Source: Atrina japonica (lineage: Eukaryota > Mollusca > Bivalvia > Pterioida > Pinnidae). Taken from it: DNA of 64,000 nt. Below the pieces are notes generated by a model. It searched no databases and had not been told where the DNA came from. It saw only the letters and a list, made by a program, of their open reading frames with translations. Location: contig BROG01000980.1 in the NCBI GenBank assembly GCA_030159075.1, forward strand, positions 1 through 64,000, given 5' to 3'. The translations under genes were made by a program, and so were the position numbers. The stretch's first letter is position 1. Each line of letters starts with the position of its first letter. Below are positions 24,366 to 40,120 of this stretch, piece by piece.

Positions 24366-24930
24366 AATAAATATTATAAACATAATACCAAAGAAGATAT
24401 CGTTTCTGTCAATTAGACTTCATCAGTTGAGCTCCAGTTTGAAAAGTATGTGTATTTTCTAGAGATAAAGTGGTATCATACTAGGCCAAATAATATCTCT
24501 AAAAGTATAGCCGAAATCCGTCTAAGAGTAACCACTGTAAAAAAAAAACTATGTTAGCTTTAGAAAATTTTCGAATATAAATATTGTCAACAGTGGCAAA
24601 TATTACTTTAATATAAGAGGAATAGCTGGTACCGAAATACCAGGTACTAGTTTATGTATACCCTCGAGGACTCAAACGATCCACCAGCAGTGGCAACGAC
24701 CTAGTGGTTATATGTATTATAAACATAATACCAAAGATATAATGCTCAAGACGATATCGTTTCTGTTAATTAGCCTTCATCAGTTGAGCTCTAATTTGAA
24801 AAGTATGTGTATTTTCTAAAGAGAAAGTGGTATAGCCGAAATTCGTCTAAGAGTAACCACTGTAAAAAAATCTTATCTTCAGAAAATTTTCGAATTTAGA
24901 TATTGTTAATAATGCAAAATATTACTTGAA
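24366..24930 (-). repeat. Interspersed repeat R1, copies b and c (tandem pair)
   Basis: Two inverted R1 copies (24366-24660 and 24712-24930). Each contains ATAATACCAAAG, then ATATCGTTTCTGT, CTTCATCAGTTGAGCTC and CCGTCTAAGAGTAACCACTG. The second lacks part of the middle. Between them is a short unrelated link. Confidence 0.6.
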
Positions 24931-25134
24931 TAAATAAAAAATATTATATTATATTGATAGAATAATAGTATATAAAATATTATATGGTTAAATGGACAGT
25001 TCATGGATAAACAATTAAACATGTAAACACATACATTTAATTATACAAATACCATGGTGAAAGGATGTGGTTACTTTGATCTTATCTTATTTTCATGGAT
25101 AATAAACCTACCAAGATTACAAAGTTATAATTAG

Positions 25135-25468
25135 TTAAAGGGTATTAGCTGTGTCTACCAAAATTTGTTTAGATTTTTTCTACTTTTACTATTTGTACTT
25201 GATGTACAAGCATAAGAATCCTATATTGCTATATATTTTGTTGAAAATAAGATCAGGTCCAGTGTGGTATGCATATACTAATAGTAAGGCTGAATTAATC
25301 AATTGCAAATGAATAATTGCAAACTGGGTTTCTCAAGCAATTTTCAAAAAATATATAGTATTTAAGAAAATTTAGGCCTGTGTATGTTTATTTTTTGTTA
25401 TGATTAATTATCAATCTAATCAATAAAAATAATTTTTATTGAAAGAACAGCACAGCTGATGCCCTTCA
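25135..25468. mobile_element. AGCTGTGTTTACC-family MITE, copy 2
   Basis: Starts TTAAAGGGTATTAGCTGTGT and ends CACAGCTGATGCCCTTCAA, inverted ends of one family with a TTAA-like edge. Internal GATCAGGTCCAGTGTGG matches the other copies. Non-coding. Confidence 0.6.
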
Positions 25469-25849
25469 ATTTACTTTATAATTGTATCAATTATATACGG
25501 AAAGTTTTTCTTTGGTGATAAGGTTCAATGTATTTTTATATGATCTGGTTGAAGGTTGGACATGCGTAGAATAAAATCATCAATATCTGTCGAATACTAG
25601 GACACTTACCCTTTTGGATGGACATTTCTTTAATAAGGGCTTGTCTACAGAATGGGACAATTATAATGCAATTGTGTTGTTAATTTCTTATATCTACTAT
25701 AAATGGGGTTTAACAGCCATCAGCAGTTCTCATTTAATCGTTATTCCATTTGCTAACAGAAATTACCAACACTTTCCAATCAGTTTCTTCGAAATTAATA
25801 CATCACATTATCTTGTACAGGTACTTTTCAATTGGTTTTTTTATTTTTT

Positions 25850-26126
25850 TTTTTATAAAAGAGATATACACAGACATACAAATAATAAAATATGTATATA
25901 TTTTCTTAAAATTGCATAAGAAACATGGTTTGACAATTCTTCACTTACAATTGATTTATTAAACCTTGTTTCATAAAAAAATGAACCTGAAATTATTTGA
26001 CAAATTATAAAAAAAGATATGTTTATGCCTGTGTATAACTCGTATTTGCTATTGTACATCAATCTAAGAAGTAAAAACGATATACATTGTATATGTTTTA
26101 GGGAAACAGAACTAATGCTCCGTTAA
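25850..26126. mobile_element. AGCTGTGTTTACC-family MITE, copy 3 (left end lost)
   Basis: Shares GATATACACAGACATAC and GCCTGTGTATAACTCGTATTT with the other copies and ends ACAGAACTAATGCTCCGTTAA. The left terminal repeat is not recognisable. Confidence 0.5.
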
Positions 26127-26364
26127 TTCGAGTAGCTTCAGTTAGAAACCTTAGCAAGGGATGTTGATACTGATTATATCTGCTTACTTTGTCAGTAAAA
26201 TGTGAAAATATCCATAAATACGTGGAAAAGTTAAAATAGATATGTCCGATCTGACTGATATCTATTAAAGACACTTAATTCGTGGTGTAATATGTTACTT
26301 AGTAAAAACAAGGAAACAGTTACTCCGATGGCGAGAAATATTTTGAAGAAAAAAATCTATGTTA

Positions 26365-26930
26365 AATTGAGGAAAAACTAGGTTAAACTGAGAAAATCTA
26401 TGTTTAACAGATGAGGCACGCAGAAATTACAACAATGAGTTAATCCAAGTTTGTCTCGAGATAAATCTAGTTTTTCTCAGTAAAACCTGGTTTCTCTCCA
26501 GTTAAAGTAGGTTGCGACTTCAACCTAATTTTTTCTCCAGTTAATCCTAGTTTTTCTCGTAACCCACATTAACTGGAGAAAAACTAGATTTAACTGAGAT
26601 AAACTAGGATTAAATTTATGGCACGCCAAAATCACATTTATGAGTGATTTTCTCAGTTAAACTCAGTTTTTCCCAGTTAAACCTAGTTTTTCTCAGTAAC
26701 CCACATTAACTGGAGAAAAACTAGGTTTAACTGAGAAAAACTAGGTTTAACTGCACCAAAATCACAATAATGAGTATTAATATGATTCTGGCGCCGTTAT
26801 TCCTAGTTTTTTCAGTTTTTGATATGGGTTACAAGAAAAAATTAGGATTAACTGGAAGATTAGGTTTAATTCGTAACCCACATTAACTGGAGAGAAACTA
26901 GGTTTAACTGAGAAAAACAAGGCTTTTGAT
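26365..26930. repeat. Palindromic repeat field (AACTAGGTTTAACTGAGAAA motifs)
   Basis: About twenty variants of CTAGTTTTTCTCAGTTAA and its reverse complement TTAACTGAGAAAAACTAG are interleaved in both orientations. Stretches such as AGTAACCCACATTAACTGGA recur between them. No gene is visible in 26930-27930. Confidence 0.8.
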
Positions 26931-27934
26931 GTACGCTAATGTTCCAAACCATGCAAATTTTGAGTTATGGTAGAAACAGATTCAACCACTCATGTAAGTT
27001 GATAATCACCTTTAGTTCTCCTTAATTAATTTCCAAAATTTGAAAGACACTCGATAAAATTAATTGTGTCTTTTCAAATTATGAAAATTAACTAAATCGA
27101 GTTAGATAAACATGATAATCAACTGATAATCGTTGTAGAACTCTATATAAGTACTAATATTTGTATTAAAGAAAAAACCTCTCAAGAATCAGGAATCACA
27201 AGAATCACAAATTCAGACGCTGGAAAATCAGTTGCTATTGACGTTCATACTGGCCTTGTTTAGCGGATAAAGTCCAAGGATGCAAAAAGTCCTCTGCTAT
27301 AGTAAAACCTATATAACCTGGCGGGACTGTGTGAACCCTTTCTTGTCTGGGATGAATTTAAATGTTAGATAATAAAGCATAAGGACATTAAAAATACACT
27401 GACCTGAGAAATCGGCCTAACTTGTCACAAAATATCAACGAGTATACAGTGAGGAATAAAACGTTTATCCCGCAGTGAAATTAATCATAACCAAAAAGGA
27501 AGTAGAATCATCCGTGTGAAATTCAAAAGGTTACTCCACTCCACCAAGTTATGTGAATTGGACAGTATTAATACCACAATTCCTTTCCAGTTTTTCTTCG
27601 GTATTGTCAAGGGCAACAGCTGTGTAATTGTATTAGCCTACCTGTTATTTATTTCAGTCCGGATGACCTAATCAGAAGAGAAAAACGCTAACCTTTGCCC
27701 TCAATTTGACATTAAGATACATCGGCAATATTTTTTCATAATGATATGAACGTAAAACATCCTTGCGAACTAGAAATTAAAGAGAACACAAGGTCAAGTA
27801 GGTCCACAAGTACCTCGTACTTGGAAGATTTAGTTCATATAGACACCAACGGAAATTTGATGTTTGAATAATACAGCAAACGCGATGAATTGACACTATT
27901 TAAGTATTATCAAATTGTGACGAGGGTTCGTTTC

Positions 27935-28098
27935 TCTCGTATTACATTTGGATTTGACTGTGGACTCACGACGGGTGTGACCGATCAACAGGGGATGCTT
28001 ACTCCTCCATGGCACTTTACCCCACCTCTTGATTTCCACAAGTCCGTTTTTTGTCATGTTTGTACCAGATTTTTATCTATATCCTGGACATCTTAAAG
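27935..28098 (+). repeat. Retroelement 3-prime module without coding part
   Basis: Reads GACTGTGGACTCACGACGGG, then AACAGGGGATGCTTACTCCT and CCCACCTCTTGATTTCC. This is homologous to the untranslated module following the RT tails at 3594-4090 and 62982-63450. It is 5-prime truncated, as expected for reverse-transcribed copies. Confidence 0.65.
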
Positions 28099-30530
<2,432 letters not shown>

Positions 30531-30532
30531 GC

Positions 30533-30848
30533 ACTAGCTGTGTTTAAAAAAATCAATTTTTATAATATTACTACTTGATGTACAAATAACAAATAGGAGC
30601 TATACACAGGCATAAAAAATCTTATATTCTTATATTTTGTGAAAATAAGGTCAGGTCCAGTCTGAAATAGTAAGGTTGAATTAATCAATGGCAAGTAAAA
30701 AAAGCCAAACTTTGGTTCCTCAAGCAATTTTCACAAAATATATGAGTAAGAATTTGTATGCCCGTGTACATCTCTTTTTGTTATTATATGTCAATCTACA
30801 AAGTAAAAAGGGGAAAATTGTTTTGAAAAAACACAGCTAATGTCCCTC
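30533..30848. mobile_element. AGCTGTGTTTACC-family MITE, copy 4
   Basis: Left end TTAAAAGGGCACTAGCTGTG, right end ACACAGCTAATGTCCCTC, about 316 bp. It carries the internal AAGGTCAGGTCCAGTCTG module. A half copy of the same family (GGGGCATAAGCTGTGTTTAC) lies at 34049-34115, and a 30-bp scrap at 23611-23641. Confidence 0.65.
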
Positions 30849-31349
30849 TATGTTTCCTTCAAATGAGAAAAATAAATCACCATGATTTACAATTAAACGC
30901 CATCAATATACAAAAGTGTACAGTAGGAGCGTAATAGTTGCATCATGATAAGTTGGCTGAGCTCGAGTATTGAATAATCTTATTGAGTGATTCCGGGTCC
31001 CGCTAAATCTGGAAATGTAATGAGTTTCATGGGGGGGGGGGGGTGGAAATTTATTTTCAGCCAACCGGACACACCAACCACGAGTCCGTATTCAAACCAA
31101 GATTAACTCAGAATTGATACTGTAATATTGTCATATTAAGTCAAATTACAAAATGAAAAACATGGTCCAATATCTAATTTCTCGTATTCTAATGGAATTG
31201 GAGTTTCAGATATCTATGTGTGCTTCTTAATTATACTTCAAATGTACTTCAAATCTTTATCGAATATATTCTAAGGAACCAAATTGACCTTAACTATTTT
31301 GTCAAATAAAATTAGATTTAAACTCCGTTGTAGAAAAAGCCGTAAATAA

Positions 31350-31655
31350 ACCTAGTGCCCGGTATTTCGGTACCATCTAATAATCTTATACTTAAGAAAT
31401 ATTTCGCATTGTTAGCATGTTTAAATTCTAAATTCTCAAAAAGCTAGGGTAGTCAATTCTTAGTAAGGTATGTAGTGGTTACTCTGAGGCGGATTTGGTT
31501 ATGCATTTAAATTTATTATTGAACCTTATATGATATCACTTTCCCTTTAGAAAATTTATTTTAAATTGGAGCTCAACTGATTAAGTCTTATTGACAGAAA
31601 CGATCGTCTTGAGCATTATACCTTTGGTATTATGTTTATAATACTGTAGAATGTG
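31350..31655 (+). repeat. Interspersed repeat R1, copy d
   Basis: Begins GCCCGGTATTTCGGTACC and includes GTAGTGGTTACTCTGAGGCG and CATTATACCTTTGGTATTAT, matching copy a. From 31656 to 34100 nothing else is supportable; the open frames at 32378-32663 have no recognisable content. Confidence 0.6.
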
Positions 31656-34124
31656 TAATTTAACATTGTCATTTTGACCAGGTAATTGATAGTTACCCTT
31701 TTCCTGCTTACACATTTGACACGATATATTTCAACATTGTAAAGAAGCATTAGTCTAAAAATCATAAAATGTATTCTGACCTTTAACGATGAATTCCGGT
31801 AACAGTTACGTAACAGTTACGTACTACGTCACGGCTAACACAATCGTACATTGTAAAGTATCACTTTTACTTTATACAGAATAATTCCAGGAGCATTCAA
31901 TGTGGACATCTAAAATTGGTCTGCTCTGAATAATGAAAATACTTCGTCCAATGATTTGACAACATCATGTACAACAAGCAGAGAAATGGTATTTATGTAA
32001 TGCATTGCTTCCTGGTATAAAGTAAATTCCGAACTTGTTGCTTTTGTTTTATAGTGGCAACTAGTATATATCTTATGAAAAGGTAGTTTATTAACTATAG
32101 GACAGACACCACCAAATCTTTTCCCATAGGCCTCAATGCTAATTTACAAAACTTCAGGTCAATGTCATTCCCATGTTTATTAAATTTGGGTCAAATAAAA
32201 AAGTATAGATTGTCGTTGCATTTCTACTTCGAATTTTACTTGTTTACAACTCGTAGTAATCCGCACCAAAGGGAAATATCTATTCTGAGCTGACCCATCC
32301 ATTTTAAATTTTCAACCGATAACCCTATAATAAAGTACAACTAATATATATGTTTTTTATCACCTTAATTTCTCTTATTAATGGCAAAAACTTATTTTTT
32401 CGTTTAATGACCAATCAGATCGCCGGGAATATTTTATCCCCCGCACAAGTTTGGGAGTCCAAAATGTCTGCGCCCATGTTGTAAACAAAACAGGTGTTTT
32501 CCTAAACGACAAAATCAAATTATTTATGGACATTTTAAAAATGTGTTGGAATTTACATATATATAGAAAGCAAAGGTGGAGAAATGTGGCTGCGCAAGGC
32601 AAAGGTGGACAAAACATATCAAATACAAGACTTCAATCATATAGATATCTAAAAGGGAAGTAGTGGGTGGGTTTTGGGGACACACGTATGTCGTAAAACT
32701 TTAACCAAAGTATTACGAGATAAACTTATAAGAAAATGTTATAAAGCTAAAAAGAAACTCCAATTGAGGAATGATGCTGGATGACTATACATATGCTTCT
32801 TACGCATCCTGCGCTTGCTTAATTGGATAGATTAATCAGGGAAAACGTTTTGATTGGTCAGCCAAAAGATACAAACATGATACCCCTTATGAATAGAGAT
32901 TGATCAAGAAATGACTCAAGAAGGAGTAACTTGATCTGATAATTAACACACAAATTGAATATTAGAAATTGATACTGTAATTATTACAATTTATAGAAAA
33001 ATTAAAAATCCACAAATTATACTTTTATGACAAAATAGGAATATCTCACTAAACATACACGCAAATAATGATTTAATACAAAGCAAATGCTATTTATTAA
33101 GAGGCTGAAGCCTTTTAAAGCAAAAATAAAACGACAGAATATAATTCCATTTGATTAAACTAATCAAATATCAACGGAAATATGCACCGTATATTCTACG
33201 TAAATATTTCTGTCTTACTTGGTAGGAGACTGCTGTATAAAAAAGAGCTGCCAGGGTAAAAACGCAGTGTACGTTATGAGGTCTTTAAATAAGATTTACA
33301 GTCTTGGTGCGAGGTGAATATAAAAAATCTCAGATGCCAAGGTATTAACAGTCAGCAAGTCCAAGAGAGAGCTTACAAATTTGGTGAACATTGGGCAAAC
33401 ACGAGCCTCAGGAAAATCCAAAAGGGGGAGTAAGCATCACAGAAAAAACATATTTTTCATCAAAAAATTAAAAAGTTTAAAAATTTAAAAATTTAAAAGT
33501 TTCATCAAATTATTATTTGACATAAAATACACTGGTATTAATACGAATAAAGGTATTTCCTTGAAGCGAGCGCAGCTTTGTCATTTAAACATCGTAATGC
33601 AACATTTATTGCATCGGGTTAGGTATATATTTTGGATCCAGTGTATGTGCAGCTAGTTTTCTATCCCTTACCATTAAGTACTCACTTAACATTATGTTAA
33701 AAATGTTGCCAACTCATAGGTAAGGCATATTTGGAATTGTTTCATTGTAACATTAAGATGTTGGTTAGCAGTCATATCTGTACTTTTACCAATTCGGTCA
33801 TTACGGAATCGGGCTGCCAACAAACATTTTGTACTCAACCACGTGAATAATTTTACCAATCAGATTACAGATTTTCAGCAGCATTGTTTTCCAGGAATTC
33901 TGTACCGGTAGTGAACTTTTTGAAGCCCACACTTCAGGACTCTGACCGAAATTACATACACCATTTTAAGTTTTATGAAATATCCAAACTTATTTTTCAA
34001 AATACAAATATATCATGTATATATCGAATAATAATCGTAAAGATAAATGGGGCATAAGCTGTGTTTACCCCTTTTACATATTGTATATAATGTACAATAA
34101 CCAATAAGAGCTATACTGTATACA

Positions 34125-34402
34125 TAAATCAAACGCCTTCCTACCGAATTCCTAGTGAAGCTCTAGAACATGTTTTAAAATTTAACAACTTCATGTTTAA
34201 TAGAGAACACTACCTGCAGATTAATGGCACTGCAACGGTTACTTAAATGGCTCCTTCTTATGCCAATGTTTTCATGGGGAGATTGGAACATCATCTGCTG
34301 GACCAGTTGCCTTTTAGGCCCCTTAGCTGGTTACGTTTTATTGATGATATTGAGACGAAGTGGGCTGGTGGTCGGGATAGTATCACCGGGGGTTTGGTGT
34401 GA
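34125..34402 (+). pseudogene. Penelope-like element RT fragment (catalytic part)
   Basis: The frame reads [20 protein letters not shown], a TAA at 34241-34243 where a coding residue is expected, then [18 protein letters not shown] and [22 protein letters not shown] and the catalytic FIDD box are typical of Penelope-like reverse transcriptases. It stops at 34402. The downstream part of the protein resumes at 36419, so this and that fragment are probably one element split by ~2 kb of inserted DNA. Confidence 0.78.
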
Positions 34403-34443
34403 CGTATGGTGTCGTGCGGTGATAACCGTTTGAGGGTTTGGGT

Positions 34444-35751
34444 CCTGTAAAAGATTACTAAATCGAAGTTTAAGTTCACTGTTTATTAGTTGAGGTTCCA
34501 GCATAAAGTCATAGTTATAAACATATGAATACACAAACAATGTACAAACAAAGTACAATGAGCCATTTACATATTATGTCAAATATTATAAACATAATAC
34601 CAAAGTTATAATGCTCATGACTATATCGTTTCTGTCAATAAGACTTCATCAGTTGAGCTCTGTCAATAAAAGTAGACTTCATAACCAGTTGATTTCCAAT
34701 TTTGAAAAGTATTACTTTGTAAGATTTTCTAAAGATAAAGTGGTATCATACAAGGCCAAATAATATCTCTAAAAGTATAGCCGAAATCCGTCTAAGAGTA
34801 ACCACTGTAAAAAAAGGAGAGGTATATATACTATGAAAATGAGCAAAATAATTAATAAGTGATACATAAGTATTAATATATTAAGGACATATATTTGCCT
34901 ATGTAAATGTGAAAATATAGTTCATTAATATATTTTAATACAGTTCTGATCATGTAAACTGTATAAAATGACATTGAACTAACTAATGAAATATAAAAAC
35001 TATAAAATAATAACTAATTCTAAAAGTAAAAAGTTTCACTTGATGATTGATGAGAATATTAAATATGTACAGTAAGTGGCACAAGATATACTTTCAGTAA
35101 GCTAGTAAGTAAACCATAGTGCACGTGATCACTAAGAATGTTAAAGATCTAAGCCTGTTTAACTTCTAATTTTGCCTACAACTCGATTGTCACATTGACC
35201 GGAAGTGAAAACAACAAGTAAATATAAAGTTAATCACGGAAGAAGTTTAGTTTCCGGAAAAGGTACTTTGTAGTGAAAGGTTATATCTGTTTAATTTATG
35301 TCTATCAAACTATTAAAATGATCATTAGAATTCTCTAAATTTTGATCGCAAATAGACAGATTAAAATATCGGAGAGCGACTACTCAAAGACAAATAGTAT
35401 AAATTGGTTACACAGAAAATGGTAAATTGACAAATTTTAAACCTAGCTTCCCTAGAATCAAAACATATAAAACATATAAAACAGTTCATAAATGCAGTTC
35501 AAAAATACAAGAACAAAAGAGTGAAAACAATATGAAATGATACATGTGAAACACCATAGTTTACAATCAAATAAATCTAATTGTAGACAGAATAGCCAAT
35601 TTCTAAAAATTATAACAACGAAATAATTAGATATTACAATTCATTATTAATAGTAAATTTAACAAGAATAATAATAGAAGTCATACCTGTAAAAGATGAC
35701 AAAATCGAAGTTCAAGTTCACTGTTTATTAGTTGAGGTTCCAGCATAAAGT
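34444..35751. mobile_element. Insert bounded by 66-bp direct repeats
   Basis: CCTGTAAAAGAT and the following 54 bases, up to GGTTCCAGCATAAAGT, occur at 34444-34509 and again at 35686-35751 in direct orientation with few differences. The 1.2 kb between is AT-rich and non-coding and includes R1 copy e (34582-34816, inverted). The repeats might be LTR-like or the partial-repeat ends found in Penelope-like elements. Neither is proven. Confidence 0.45.
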
Positions 35752-36418
35752 GCCGCGCTGGGTGCTCCTCACGGAACTCGATTTGGTCTAGGAAGGGTCA
35801 CAAAGGGAAAGTATATATTTCTTTATATGTACTGATGTATATACACTACAAATAATATATCATGGTGGGCCTCGTACAAAAAGCTAGGTATCGCGTGGGT
35901 ATACCTGTGACTGTCAAAACTTTTGATCCGACACTAGTTTAGAAGACCGGATGTTCAAAGACATTTTTAATTGATTAATGTTTATCTTGCATAAAAGCTA
36001 TTTGACCAAAAATGCAAGTAGGAATTAGCTGTGGACGAAGAAGGTGCTATTGTTTACAAAACATATTAAGATCAGTTTTGGACAAATATCAGGAAAAAGA
36101 TAGTGCTAAGTATAATCCCCAAAACAAAGGAATACTTACAGATGTTACTCATCTAAAAGTCGGTTTTTTTTATTTGAGTTTATTAGAAGGTTTATCTAAC
36201 AAGCTGATAATTACAGATGTTACTTTTCTATAAGTTGTTTTTACAGTTTTGTACTTGTAAAATTTGCGATTTGAAATTCAGAAATAAATTTAGAAAATTT
36301 GAGATTTGAAATTCAGAAATAAATTTTAGATTTTTATATTTCGGTTTATTAGACTAGAGGGTTTATTTGACATGATGATAATTTTTTCTAATTTACGAAT
36401 TCGTTCCATCATTCCATT

Positions 36419-37370
36419 AAATCTACCGTGGATATTTCAGAATCTAAAAACATATTTTTGGATACCACATCCAGCCTAGTTGATGGAAATATTGAGTTCA
36501 ATCTCCATACCAAACCCACAGATTCTCATCTATACTTAATGCCACCCAGCTGTCATCCGCCTCGCGCTGTTAAAGGAGATTCGAAAGGTTTAACCACCCG
36601 AATTCGTCGAGTTTTTCCATCTACATCTACTTTCCAAGAACAGAGCCAACTCCTAAAAACCAACCTTTGCAACAGATGCTACAAGGCTAGGATTGTGCAA
36701 ACTGCAATTGATGAGATTCCCAATAAAGACAGAAACACTCTCCTGCAATACAAATCTAAAATGGAGTTCCCCTGGTGACTACTTACCAACCCGTCTTGAA
36801 GGACCTTAATAACAATCTACGGAAGAATTTGCCAACTCTCTACAAAAATGACAGAATGGCGAACGTATTCAAAGAACCGCCATTGGTTTCTTTTAGACGA
36901 CCCAGGAATCTTAAGGACATGGTAGTTAGAATTAGATTAGACAACACTTTGTCTATTGCCAGCTACAAAACTTGTCTAGATAACAGATGCCTTCTTTGAA
37001 AATACAAAACGATACCAATATCTTAGCATCACTACCACACGACGCAGTCATAAGACTTTACAAAACACGTCATGTAACACTAACAACTGTGTCTATCTCA
37101 TTACTTGCTAAGTTTGTCGGAAACAATATCTTGGTGAAACTGGAGACATCCGCAGATCATCAATAACCACCGGTCTACCATTAAAAGTAAAAAAACCTGT
37201 TGATGACCATTTCAGCATTGAGGTCATAAATGGGAGGACATGACAGTCGTGGTCATTGATCTAAACCCTAATTGGAGTGATGCAGGAAAAAACCGGAAAG
37301 AAAAAATTGGATGCACAGACTTCAATATAATATAATTCGAGCTCAAACTGATTAAAACTCGAATCCTCCG
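36419..37370 (+). pseudogene. Penelope-like element: RT C-terminus and GIY-YIG endonuclease remnant
   Basis: Reads [40 protein letters not shown], then [21 protein letters not shown] frameshift near 36775 leads to TTYQPVLKDLNNNLRKNLP and PPLVSFRRPRNLKDMVVRIR. From about 37075 a degraded GIY-YIG nuclease follows: NNCVYLITC, KQYLGETGD, and TVVVIDLNPNW-like residues, with several stops and shifts. Penelope-like elements pair an RT with this nuclease. The copy is dead. A pyrimidine-rich tract (37398-37451) follows. Confidence 0.82.
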
Positions 37371-37934
37371 TAATAGTTCGGTTTTTGTTTGTGTTTTTTT
37401 TTTTTTTTTTTTTTGTTTTTTGTTTTTTTTTTTTTTTTTTTTTTTTTTTTTGTATTGGAATCTTGTCTGACCTTGGAATTTGTATCTGATACCGTTTGTC
37501 GGTGTAATTCGAGTTCGAACTGATGTCAACATGAATCCACCGTCGTTCTCCTTTGGGTGTGAACTTGTGTTGTGCCGAATCCACCCATTACTGGAATTTG
37601 TATAATGTTGTGGAACAATGGATCGAACCATCGATGCATCGAATCCGCCAAATTTAGTACAGTTTATCAGATATAATTTCGTGTTTTGACCTTGTAGATC
37701 AAATTCATATCGCAGTTTCTTGTTTTCACTTAGGTATAGTTTGATTCACATTTCGTTTGAGCTTAGTTTAGTAGTTTCTTATTGATCCTTTTGTCTGATT
37801 TCCAGTTTCATTTATTTATTGCCTTATCAAGGTACACTTGTAAAATGTAGCATTTCTTTCACTCTGGTTGTGTGTGAGAGTGGATGTTTCCGTGAGAGTG
37901 TGGATGTGTACGTCTTTTTATGTTATTTTAATTG

Positions 37935-37976
37935 TTTTGTCTCGATGAAGGGACAGGTCGTCCTGAAAATTTGACA
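37935..37976 (+). ncRNA. Degenerate hammerhead-like motif of the Penelope-like element
   Basis: The string CGATGAAGGGACAGGTCGTC, followed by CTGAAAAT, fits a hammerhead core. A CUGAUGA-like box (here mutated) precedes a five-pair stem GGGAC/GUCCU around loop AGGUC, then GAAA. Penelope-like elements are known to carry small hammerheads. The altered CUGAUGA box suggests that this one is inactive. Confidence 0.5.
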
Positions 37977-38064
37977 TTTATTTTGTTCGTGTCGTTAGTC
38001 ATTTTAGTGTTTTATATATTCTATTACCTGAGTTTTCACCCAAGGATATAAAGTGTTGTTGGTT

Positions 38065-38168
<104 letters not shown>

Positions 38169-39229
38169 CGGATTATCCTACTTACTTTTCGGTTATGACA
38201 AGCTGCAAAAGAAAAATGTTCTATTCCCCACTGGATCCTTTTTACGTATGATGACAATTAGAAACGATTATTCTAGTCAGTTTAATTTTAATTTTAAACT
38301 CGACCTTGACCCAGGTCAAGAAAGGGTTCACAGGACCCCGCCCCGCCGGTTATATGGATTTTTCTATACCCTAAAGTATGCCAGCAAAAATCAAGAACAC
38401 GGTAAAGTAAATTTACAAATTTTATTAACAAAAACAAAATAAAAACTTGATCTAACTGATGGTATACAATAATAAAAGTCAAAACTCACAATATCAATAT
38501 CTGTTGTTGTTCAGTTCCTATTGCCAGAGATCCACTCGAATACATATACAAATCCTAATCCGAAAGTAATATTAATAGAGATCCACTGGAATACACAATG
38601 AATTCAAATTAGTATGTAATATCAATGTACACTATTTTCGTAAAAAAAATTAAACAAGATGTTGTCTGGTCTCGTATAACTTGGTCTTAAAAGATAGTCT
38701 CAGGTATTCCCCTTGTTCAAAGCTGTTTTAAACGTGATCTGCCTAAAGATCTGGTCGTGTACCTTTTTATATATGCTAGTACAATTCCCACTCAGGAATA
38801 ATCAAGAAATGACATTTCTAGTGCATTCACTGAAATTCCCAATGGCTAAATATAGTCACATGATAACATAATAAAAAATATTCTTGAAACAAAACAATAA
38901 CAACTAATATTCCAGAAAGGTCCAGATGTATTAAGTTCAAAAATATTAAATAAACACCCATCAACCCCCATAACATATTGAACTCTATTATATTGATATA
39001 TTTGTTTAACAATGGAAGGATTAAGCAGTGTAATAAGTTAAGTGATATTCTTTTCTTTGATCTAATTTGTTATTTTTCACTAGTAAAAAAGATAAATAGA
39101 AACGGAAAAAAGTTTACTATTCACAAACGGAAAATAATATATTGATAACACCCATAAAAAAGAAGATATTACTTCAGAAATGAATTCCAAAAAAGATTTA
39201 AAATTTAAAATTTGTCTGTAAAAAGTTGT

Positions 39230-40120
39230 TTATTTCCGCTCAATAAAACCTACTATATGTCAAGAAAAGTGGAAATCTGTTATTCATTTAGATGAAGATT
39301 TCTGTTGGCAAGATGTATATCAGAATACAAACAACTGTTCTAAAGAGACAAAACTTCAAACTTTCAATTCAAGATTTGCCGTAGAATTCTACCAACAAAC
39401 AGCATTTTAGTTAAAATGAAATTATCAACAGCTTACTTTTGTACATTTTATAAACGAGAACAAGAAAACTTTGAAACATATCTTTACACAATGTCATTAT
39501 GCAGCCAAAATATTTAAAGATTTCACAGTTCGGTATACAGAAATCATGAATAAGGACTTCATTAATTTTGCAGACTCTGACATTTTATTTGGGAATCCAA
39601 AATATTGGCTAATGTTAAACCATTTCTTAGTTCTAATAAAAACCATGTATATGTATATTGTGTCAAAGATTATATCCCAAACTTTGATATATGTAGAAAC
39701 GTTTCTAGAAACTACATGTGCTTGAATAAATACATTGCAAGGAGAGATTCATCACTAGCACAATTCCAAAAGAAATGGGGTGTTTTGGAACAAGCGTTAA
39801 TGCTATGAGAGAATTTAAAACACAAATATAATACTTTTATTTAGAATGTTTAAGTGTTTGTATCTATTACATCTATGAATATGTGTACAAATAAATTTAC
39901 ATACTAGAGCACATGTATATAACATGATCATCTATTGAGATGTACGTCTGTATTGACTACGACATGTGTATGTGTAATTTAAGATCAGTTTATGTGAATC
40001 ATATTTATGTATTTCATATTTATTGTTATACATGTAGTACACATGTAGATACAGAATAATCAGTACTCTCCCCTATAACTATATATATGATTTGTTATAT
40101 TATATAACTTATATAGTTAT
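39230..40120 (+). pseudogene. L1/Tx1-like ORF2 C-terminal remnant and 3-prime region (left part)
   Basis: Frame-shifted pieces read KWKSVIHLDEDFCWQDVY, TLKHIFTQCHYAAKIFKDF, SDILFGNPKYW and a C-terminal KYIARRDSSLAQFQKKW, the layout of an L1 ORF2 C-terminus. The coding remnant ends at about 39808. The 3-prime region is interrupted at 40121 by TTAA element C and resumes at 45783. Confidence 0.65.

Noticed and set aside
37224..37631. Lys-rich frames on the minus strand
   Set aside because: They read through a poly-T/poly-A tract next to the Penelope-like remnant.
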